The notes under the pieces are model-generated. The model was not told the DNA's origin, made no database searches, and worked only from the letters and a program-made list of their open reading frames with translations. Shown here one piece after another: positions 56,556 to 64,000 of a DNA stretch of 64,000 nt. The stretch's first letter is position 1; every line of letters begins with the position of its first letter. This stretch comes from Lecanosticta acicola (lineage: Eukaryota; Ascomycota; Dothideomycetes; Mycosphaerellales; Mycosphaerellaceae), in the NCBI GenBank assembly GCA_963674455.1, contig CAVMBE010000030.1:1-64000 (forward strand), in the 5' to 3' direction. The translations under genes were made by a program, and so were the position numbers.

Positions 56556-56589
<34 letters not shown>
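56556..56589. repeat. (TAC)n trinucleotide repeat
   Basis: About eleven CTA/TAC triplets, in the reverse-complement sense of the TAG array 600 bp upstream. Confidence 0.9.
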
Positions 56590-56590
<1 letters not shown>

Positions 56591-57722
56591 CTCCTCCAAC
56601 TGTGACCTCTCCCCTCCCCTGCCCTGCGGATACATCCCCTGCCCGCCCGGCCCTGCCCTGTCCATCGCATCTCGCGACTTACCGGGAACCTCGCCGCTGG
56701 TGTGGTCGACTTTCGTCACTGCCATCTGAGCTTTGCCCGCCGACGTGGGACTTCCTGGTCTCATTGCACGGTGATTGCACCCAGCTAGCCCGCCAGCCCA
56801 GCGGCGTTGCACCCTGCGGCAGGACAGCCGTGGTGGTGGTGGCACGGTGGTGGTGGTAGTGGTGGTGGTACTGGCGGTGGTACTGGCGGTGGTACTGGCG
56901 GTGCTTGTCACCTTGCAATCCCTTCCCTTCCCTCGGCCCATCGACTCCTGCGGCGCGGCAACTCATACAGTAGCTACTAGTCAGCGCGACGGCATCGCCG
57001 CGCCTGCTCCCGAGCAGTCCGAACGGCCAGCCTATCGACCCTACTGGACTACGAGTTACTACTACCCACCGCACCCTACCACACTACCACTCTCTACCCC
57101 GTCTCCCGGAGGTAGCAGATAGCGATAGCAGCACCCCAGCTACTGCCACGCCCACTGCTGCTCTACCTTCTTACAGTACTACCATACCACCCTCCACCGG
57201 CCCAGACAGGCGGCGCTAGCCACACCCGCCTACAACTTCAACTCGGTCAAACCCCGCGACAACCGGTCCGCACCACCCCAATTCAACCATCCTTACGCCG
57301 TCTCCTCGCTCACTGCTGCACGTCCGCCTCCGGCCCTCAACACCCTCCGCACCGCCCTCCCCTCACCTCTCTTTGGCGCGGCATTATCCGAGACACGCTG
57401 GCCTTGGCTGCCGCTGCTGGTGTGGCCTGGATTCACCCAAACCCTGCCCACTGCCCGTCGGCTCGCTGTCGTCCGCGATATACAGCAGCGCAGGCTAGCA
57501 ACCATCCCCCCCCCCCCCCCTCCCGCTCATTGGCTCCCGCTACCACTGCACTTGCATGAAGAGGCACAGTCGACCCGCGAGCGTGTTGGACAATACTAGT
57601 GCTCTCCCGCCTCTGCACGAAAGACGCCGCCGGTCTACCTCCATTCGTTTTCTTGTGCGCAGCCAGCTCTTCCAAATCCTCCCCAGCTCCCCACCTTCCG
57701 AGCAATTCTCCCGGCCGCCATC

Positions 57723-58551
57723 ATGTCTCACGGGAAGATGACGTTGTATAAACTCGTCGTGTTGGGTGACGGTGGTGTGGGCAAGACGGCGTTGACAATA
57801 CAGGTGCGCACAACCCACTTTCCCACCCCGAGGAAGATTCTCCAAAAACCCCCCCCAGACAGTCCTCCCTCTGACATGCTCGCAGTTATGCCTGAACCAC
57901 TTTGTCGAAACGTACGACCCCACCATCGAAGACTCCTACCGGAAACAGGTGCAGATCGACGGACAGTCATGTATGCTCGAGGTGCTCGACACTGCTGGCC
58001 AGGAAGAGTACACGGCGCTGCGGGATCAATGGATAAGAGACGGTGAAGGCTTCATCCTGGTATACAGCATCTCCTCGCGATCGTCCTTTACGAGGATACA
58101 GAGATTCCACCATCAGATACAGCGCGTCAAAGAGTCGGCCGCAGCGGGCTCACCCACATACCCAGGCTCCCCGCTCGCGCAGACCATGGGCAATGCGGCA
58201 TTTGGCCCCGCGCCCATCATGCTGGTCGGCAACAAGTGTGACCGGGTGACGGAGAGGGAAGTCTCAACACAAGAGGGACAAGCGCTCGCCAAATCCCTGG
58301 GCTGCGAATTTGTGGAGGCGTCGGCCAAGAACTGCGTGAATGTGGAGAGGGCCTTCTATGACGTGGTGCGGCAACTCCGCCGGCAGCGAGCCAGTGCACC
58401 GGCACGGCAGAGCACCAAGACGTCCAATGCGGATCCGGCGCCGCGCACACCGCGCACGAATGGCGGCGACTACTACTCGGATCGGGAGAAGAAGCGATAT
58501 CGCAGATCAGACAGGAACAGAGACCGAGGCAGCAAGTGCGTGATATTGTGA
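57723..58551 (+). CDS. Ras-family GTPase (RasB/Ras-2 type)
   Basis: Exons 57723-57803 and 57886-58551, 248 residues, joined as TALTIQ-LCLNHF by an 82-bp intron. Start MSHGKMTLYKLVVLGDGGVG. G1 is GDGGVGKT, the effector region YDPTIEDSY, G3 DTAGQEEY, G4 NKCD and G5 EASAKN, all intact. An insertion of about 25 Ser/Pro/Ala-rich residues separates the helix after SSRSSFTRI from IMLVGNK. The tail is basic (REKKRYRRSDRNRDRG) and closes with CVIL, a CaaX box predicted for geranylgeranylation. Known: fungal Ras-2/RasB-type proteins govern hyphal growth and development at the plasma membrane. Confidence 0.95.
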
Positions 58552-59338
58552 ATGAATGAAATGACAGCGAGAGACTTTGGAAAGAAATCACAGACAGCTC
58601 CTACCTACCACCAGCGAGCACCACACGCAGCCAGAGCTCCCTCCAGCGCCGGCCGCACGCACGCCCGCCCGCCCGCACGCATGCGAGCTTTATCCAACAC
58701 CAACCCGGCGCCAACAGATGACGTCCTAGGAGGCAAAATTTTCCCAGCTGTTGCGAGCGGAATTCCATCATCGGGCCTAAACGAACTCCATGCATGGCCT
58801 GCACGGACTCGTGGCAGAACGCAGGCATGCGATGTTGCTGCATCGGTTAAACAAGCTACCGGGAAGAATCGTGCAACAGGGCAACCCAACGACTGCTTTC
58901 GTGATGAGCCCACTCCGACGGCACGGTATCAGCGGCTCCGCACAAAGACGGCATCTCTCATGTTGGAACGAGGATCATCGCATGGTATAGGATCCACCAT
59001 GTGATTCCATCGAAGTTCGTCCGGCTCGCTTGCCTGGCTGGGCAATTTATCTCGAAGCGAAGCGAAGCCAAGCTGGACCCGGGCCACGACTAGGACACCG
59101 CACCGCTTCCTGCTGGCAGCGCCGATTGGTACCATCACGTGGAAGAGTGGATCTGAGGGATATAACTGGTGCCCCAACCCTAAGGCCTGGTGGCATGGAA
59201 TAGCTCGGGCGGTGAGGAGAATCGAATTGAGACGAGAGGATAAGCCTGTTTTTTTTTTATAAAGAGAGAAGAGAAAATTTCAGGACATATTTTGACAGGA
59301 TATACCCAACCCACAATGCAATGGAACGGCAGATTCAT

Positions 59339-59340
59339 GA

Positions 59341-59386
<46 letters not shown>
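59339..59386. repeat. (GA)n microsatellite
   Basis: Near-perfect GA dinucleotides with a single AAAG interruption. Confidence 0.9.
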
Positions 59387-59389
<3 letters not shown>

Positions 59390-59562
59390 TAAAGGAAATA
59401 TCACCATATCTATCATATCATATCATATCCTACCAAAGAAAAGTGCGAACGTGGATTTTTTTTGTTTCAAAAGGATCAAATCAGAGGTTTTGTCTTTCAG
59501 ACAGACGTGTCCGTCCGTCGAGATTGTCGTCGTTGCCCTGATTCTTGTTCCTCTGCTTCCTC

Positions 59563-59622
59563 CTTCTTCTTCTTCTTCTTCTTCTTCTTCTTCTTCTTCT
59601 TCTTCTTCTTCTTCTTCTTCTT
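59563..59622. repeat. (TTC)n microsatellite
   Basis: About twenty TTC triplets. Confidence 0.95.
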
Positions 59623-59798
59623 GTCCTTCCTGCTTCTGCTTCTTCTTCTTCTTGTCCTTCCTGCTCCTTCTTTCCAGTTTCCTTCGTCCGTCTCACACAT
59701 GAACCCGAGCATACCAATCACCAACCCACCCATGCGGCGCCGAATTCGCCAAAACCTTACCTTACCATACCTTACCTTACCTTACCTTAGGGCTACAT

Positions 59799-59817
59799 CT
59801 TAGGGTTTCTTGGGGTA
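59799..59817 (-). other. Second copy of TACCCCAAGAAACCCTAAG
   Basis: The inverted exact copy of the element at 53003-53021, with a nearby CCCTAAGGTAA on the minus strand. Confidence 0.7.
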
Positions 59818-59842
59818 AGTATAAAACCAACTAAACTCCCGG

Positions 59843-59878
<36 letters not shown>
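59843..59878. repeat. (CAGA)n microsatellite
   Basis: About nine CAGA tetramers. Confidence 0.95.
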
Positions 59879-59879
<1 letters not shown>

Positions 59880-60297
59880 CAGACAGAGATGGGCACCGGC
59901 ACGGGCACCGGTATTTACTACACGCTATTGCGACTTCATCGTGGCTCGGCTCAGCAACGTCTTTCATGGATCCTTTTCAGAGCCAAGGGTCTGTACCAAT
60001 CGAAAACACCCCAAGTTCTATCCGCGTCACGAGGCCAGCATGGAGAGCGATTGGGAATGATCTTCTTATAGTCATGCTCATCGGATGCATACAGACATGC
60101 TACTAATATGATATGGAAAGTGCATTGGCAACGGCAGTGTCACCCTATTAGGTACACTCACAATCTGGACTGCAGTGGGCACTGCTTCTTACTTCTTGCT
60201 TCTTCTTGCTTCTTCTTGCTTCCTCGGTCCTGTCGAACCAGAATAGCACACACACCTCGCCTTCATGTCAACTCTTACTCATACATAAGAAAGCCGC

Positions 60298-61607
60298 TTA
60301 TTTGGCCTTTGCGAGGCCGACAGCGTTGTTGCCGAGGTCGTAGACGGAGTACCACTTCCTCAAGAAAGCATCACCAAGGATGGCAAGGGGGCCGGCTGGC
60401 TCCGGAATGTCGAAGCCCATAAAAGCGCTGATGCAGCTGCCCTGGACCTCCAGGATGTAGTCGTATGGACCAATGGTGAAGTTGTGGCCAGTCAGGGTGA
60501 AGGTGAGGTCTGGAAGAGAGTCGCGCTTGCTGCAGTCGACGGTGTACTGGCCGTTGTAAGACTTCTTGGCGCCGATCTCCTTGTTCAAGAGCTCGGCAAG
60601 CGTAGATGGAAGAGCGAGGAGCGATGTGCCAGTGTCGAGGATAGCACCAGTGGCATCGATCTGGGCGGTCTGGTCGCCAAAGGTGATGGCGTCAAGATCA
60701 ACCTCCCAGTAGGCCTTGCGGCGGAGAGGAATCTTGGTCATCTCCCCGGTGTAGTGGCTCTCATCCACACCACCAAAGACAGCCTCAGAATCGTCGCCCT
60801 CGTTGGTGTCGCTCAAGTAGAAAGCAAAGACGGGCTCGTCCAGCAGGCCCTGATCGATCATGTTGTAGAATGGTGGTGGGATACCGTTCACGGAGATGGT
60901 ATCATAGCCCAACCCCATGATGCCGTCGAAGCGGCCGAATGCGAAGGCAAGGCCTGGCTCCGAGGTGGCCTCAGCAAACAGCTGGTCCTTGATCTTGAGG
61001 TCTCCAATCTGCACGGTGTCTTTGCTGACGTATCCCTCAAGGCTGCCGGAGCCGTATCGGATGGCGAAATCGGAGCCATTCTTCTTGTACGAGCTCGAGG
61101 AGCTGTGGTCGTACTTGGAGTGCAAGTAGCAAGCGATGGATCCGCAGTCTTGGCTAGGCACCCACAGGTTGGAGCTGCCGGTATCCAGCACCACCTTGAA
61201 CTCTTGCGGTGGGTCTCCAATCGCAATCTCGCTGAAGTATTGAGCGTTCAGGAAGTTGGAGACGGCGACTGGGTGGCCCTTCTCGGCGTGGACGGATGTT
61301 TCCTTGAACATCTCGTCGAGGCGACTCTGTGGGCGGATGCCCAGGTACTTCTGGCCGAGGCGCTGGACATGGTCTTCGATGCTGAGACCCTCCTGCGAAG
61401 CGCTGTCAGCTGCGGGATCAAGCGATGCTGTGCGATGGATGGCTTACGAGCTGCTCAGAGAGAGGGACCTTGTTAAGCCTGGGATAAGGTCAGTTTGCCA
61501 TCGCATCTGACGTCGGTGCTTTCCATGACGCACTTCATCTTGTGGATGCCGCCAGCGGAGGCGGTGCCAGCCGCCAGGGCGGAGGCGAACAGCGCTGTAC
61601 CCTTCAT
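60298..61607 (-). CDS. Vacuolar aspartyl protease (PepE/proteinase A type)
   Basis: Exons 61534-61607, 61448-61478 (31 nt) and 60298-61392, 399 residues, minus strand. Signal peptide MKGTALFASALAAGTASA, then a propeptide beginning GGIHKMKLNKVPLSEQL and EDHVQRLGQKYLGI. The two catalytic aspartates are VLDTGSSNLWVPS and AILDTGTSLLALP, and the flap is YGSGSLEGYVS. The C-terminus GDAFLRKWYSVYDLGNNAVGLA matches the family. Known: these activate other vacuolar hydrolases after autocatalytic maturation. Length and propeptide agree with vacuolar proteinase A rather than secreted aspergillopepsins. The small second exon is fixed by frame and by the KMKLNKV join. Confidence 0.96.
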
Positions 61608-63611
61608 GATTGCAGTGATGGAGATGGATGTGAGAGATGATGTTTGAGAGGGAGAGAGAGAGAGAGGTGTTTGTAGGAGACAAGTGGTTCGGTCCGAAGG
61701 TGAGCTGGGAGCTTGTCAGGCGGCAGACACGACGCATGCACGAGGCGGGCGGTTGCTGGGGGTGAGTGCCTGAATCGGGGAAGGCGCTATCCGTGATGTC
61801 ACGACACACAATCTCGACGACCACACGCGATCACTCTCATCTGAACACGTGATGCAGTCCCTCTGTCTCTTGTGTGCTTGTAGTAATGTTTTGGTGCACT
61901 TCCAAGAGCACACCTGGCGGAAGTGTTTCACACGACATCCGGATTCGAGGCGCAAAGCCATCACGCGCCGCAAACAGACAGCCTTCAAGACAGTCTCAAT
62001 GTACTTTGAACGGCTGTTAATGGGGGCTGTTCATTCCTGCACACCCCCAATAATAATAATGCAAGCCTCAGCACAGCCAGCATCGCATCATCGGGAGCTT
62101 CTGTTGGTCCAGAGTCCGAAGGCGTGCGCACATGCGGATAGCTGGCTGCCCGCTCTCCGGGGTGCTGGTCGCCGCCCATCAGCAGTACTATTCCACATTT
62201 CCATCACGATGCACACCCTTCCGCCACCTCCGTGCTCTCCTATAAGTTATCGACTGCCTCCTCCTCTCCTCGGCTGTCAATGTCTCTTCGCGACTGTGCC
62301 AGAACCACGGCGACGACTGTGATGGCGACAGGGGACAGAAGCTTACCCCACGGGAGATGAGAGCTGAGGCGACACGCCGGTCGCGTGCTCTCCAGCTTGC
62401 TCTGTGCTCTGTGCTCGGTCCAGCAATTTTCGACCACGTCTGTGGATCCTCAGATTGAAGCTCGTGTACACCGGCGCAAACGAAACGTCGCTCCGGACGT
62501 CAGATCGAACGGTGTCGTACTGTAGCGGTAGGTCGACAACGAGAGGGACCAATATTGACAGCAGCAGGCAGCAGAACCTACAGACAGCACGAAAGAAGGC
62601 ACCCATCGGCCCGCCGCACCAGCATCAGAACGAGCTCGATATGCCTTGGGTCAGATTATGGCTATCAGATCTGATAGGGCAACAAGACATGGAGGCCGAG
62701 CATGGCATTCATTGTCCTGTCGATTGCGGCCGCGAAGAAGAGCGACACAAGAGTGCTCGACCACGGGACGGCGGCTGAGGGCAGAGACGTGGCAGCTCGG
62801 CGTCTGAGGCCTTGGTCCTCACCGTCACGTCACGAGACGAGACGAGACGAGACGAGAGGCGAGGCGGTGGGTGTCTTGTGTGTGCAGGCTGTTCCTCGTT
62901 GGGGGCGCGCGACGAACAAGTGCACGTCGGTGCAAGCGAGGAGAAATCGCCGCAACGGCCTTTGAGGCTCGAAGACGACTCCCAGCGCCATACGAGGAGG
63001 TATACCGCTGGCGGCACCATCACCATCTCACGAAGCTGGAGCTCACGAAGCTGGAGACTGGTGGTTGTTGCGAGGACTCGGCGTGTGATTGGCTCAAGCC
63101 GCCAAGGCTCGAGCGTCTGCACTCTGCAGGCACCCGACCGAGCAGCAAGTTCAAAGCGGCGTCTGTAAGTCGCGCGCGCGAGACAGGCGCGTTCTGACAA
63201 GTTGTGACGTGTGTGTGTGCGGCGGCGTGGAAGAGTCGCGGAATTTCCACGTCGCACACGGCTCAACAGCATCCAAGCACAAAAGGGCGGCGGACAGGAC
63301 ATCAGCTGCTCAGGCGGCGCGGACCAACGATCTTCGAGGGATTGGACACCTGGGGACTTGGACCGCGGGTTGTGGCTGCACGTGGGGAAGGTGCTCTGCT
63401 CTGCCCTGCACACTGCGCCTTCTGCTCCACAGCTCCCTGGCTAACCCGATTCTCTCACAAGCGTCTACTGTTACTTTGCACCACCGCCCTCCAGCCAGCG
63501 ACCCTCCGCCGACCCTTCGCTCCCTTTGGGGTGCTTCCTGCTTTCATGCACCACTCACCCATGCGCTGCACCGAATAGCAACGCCGCTTCGCCTCCCTCC
63601 CATCGCTCACC
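61608..63611. other. Intergenic, GT2 upstream region
   Basis: Two kilobases with no convincing gene. It has a short GAGAC/ACGAG array near 62832-62857. Frames of 234-264 codons here are overlapping shadows and the right-hand one runs across the glycosyltransferase start in another frame. Confidence 0.45.
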
Positions 63612-64000
63612 ATGGCCGCGACTCCATACGTCTGGACCACCAGATGCATACCCGCCTTCAGCATCTGCCTCGTCGCCGTCCTACTCGTCTTCTCCTTCCT
63701 CATCAACCCGTACGGCAAAGGCGAGGCAGGCAACCACCATGGCGAAGCCACCATCGCGCAGACCATCCTCAGTGTTTACACCGTCCTCCTCCATCTCCTC
63801 TCCATCGTTTTCCCCGCCAGAGTGTGCCTGTCAATGGCACACGTCCTCAAGAAGACGAGGGAGACACTTCAGGACCTGCCTAGTGGTCGGCGGCCGCGTG
63901 TCCAGAGCGTTCAAAATGAGGAGAAGGCCGTGCAAGTTCCGGTGCCTCTGTTCGCAATCATCCTGCCAGCATACAAGGAAGAGATGGCAACGTTGGAAGA
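63612..64000 (+). CDS. Family 2 glycosyltransferase, N-terminal part (cut by window end)
   Basis: ATG 63612 opens MAATPYVWTTRCIPAFSICL and the frame is open to the last base, so the gene continues beyond 64000. Two hydrophobic segments are visible, AFSICLVAVLLVFSFLI and ILSVYTVLLHLLSIVF. They are followed by VPLFAIILPAYKEEMATLEE, the start of a GT2 nucleotide-binding fold with the typical P-A-Y-K-E-E opening. Known: GT-A type enzymes use NDP-sugars; this looks like a membrane-bound processive or Golgi-type transferase. The substrate cannot be told from 129 residues. Confidence 0.82.
   Translation, partial: MAATPYVWTTRCIPAFSICLVAVLLVFSFLINPYGKGEAGNHHGEATIAQTILSVYTVLLHLLSIVFPARVCLSMAHVLKKTRETLQDLPSGRRPRVQSVQNEEKAVQVPVPLFAIILPAYKEEMATLE

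Larger units (their letters stand above)
58552..60297. other. Intergenic with simple repeats
   Basis: Between the Ras gene and the vacuolar protease (which ends here). Contains GA, TTC and CAGA tracts and clustered TTACCTTA motifs around 59755-59790. No gene. Confidence 0.5.

Noticed and set aside
63089..63883. 264-codon ORF overlapping the glycosyltransferase start
   Set aside because: Arg/Pro/His-rich shadow in another frame; the GT2 frame has membrane helices and the IILPAYKEE motif.

Overview
This window is nuclear DNA of a filamentous ascomycete (Pezizomycotina). Introns are short (about 50-70 bp), with GTRNGT-like donors, CTAAC/CTGAC-like branch sites and CAG/TAG acceptors. Proteins resemble those of filamentous ascomycetes: Ssr4, the Usv1/Rgm1-type C2H2 factor, a RasB/Ras-2 type GTPase with a CVIL tail, a PepE-type vacuolar protease, and histones H3/H4 with introns. 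A dothideomycete is my guess from general appearance; nothing in the sequence proves the class. Gene models were spliced by eye, and exon coordinates are given in each entry.

Layout. 0-4.8 kb is a decayed region: a broken medium-chain alcohol dehydrogenase, an intact cupin dioxygenase-like gene, remnants of an RBR (RING-IBR) ubiquitin-ligase gene, and a tiny secreted-peptide ORF. 4.8-8.8 kb carries IST1 (ESCRT-III regulator) and a C2H2 transcription factor. About 5 kb of repeat-rich, gene-poor DNA follows. 13.8-16.8 kb encodes Sec24 (COPII coat). 18-25 kb is the most unusual accessory stretch: a small unknown gene, then two divergently transcribed genes whose products share a MACPF-like core motif. 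The larger of the two also carries a coiled coil, a jacalin-like lectin region and a C-terminal GDPW module. 25-35.4 kb holds a conserved unknown gene, Ssr4 (SWI/SNF-RSC), a possible 95-codon gene, a cysteine-rich single-pass membrane protein interrupted by an in-frame TGA, and ribosomal proteins uL16 and eL30. 35.8-37.4 kb is a tandem pair of secreted NTF2-like proteins. 38.6-50.2 kb is dense housekeeping: NAF1 and ALG9 (divergent), a DUF3445 haem-protein-like gene with an apparent frameshift, exonuclease V, an Mpv17/Sym1 protein, and the divergent H3-H4 pair. 51.2 kb is a type II haloacid dehalogenase. 52.2-57.7 kb is a long simple-repeat-rich stretch leading to the Ras gene at 57.7 kb. A vacuolar aspartyl protease lies at 60.3-61.6 kb, and the start of a family 2 glycosyltransferase runs off the right edge.

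There is no metabolic gene cluster; most genes are independent housekeeping loci. The places where neighbours seem to belong together are the divergent MACPF-like pair, the tandem NTF2-like pair, and the three divergent pairs with shared promoters (NAF1/ALG9, H3/H4, the MACPF-like pair). I found no tRNA, rRNA, CRISPR array or recognisable transposon.
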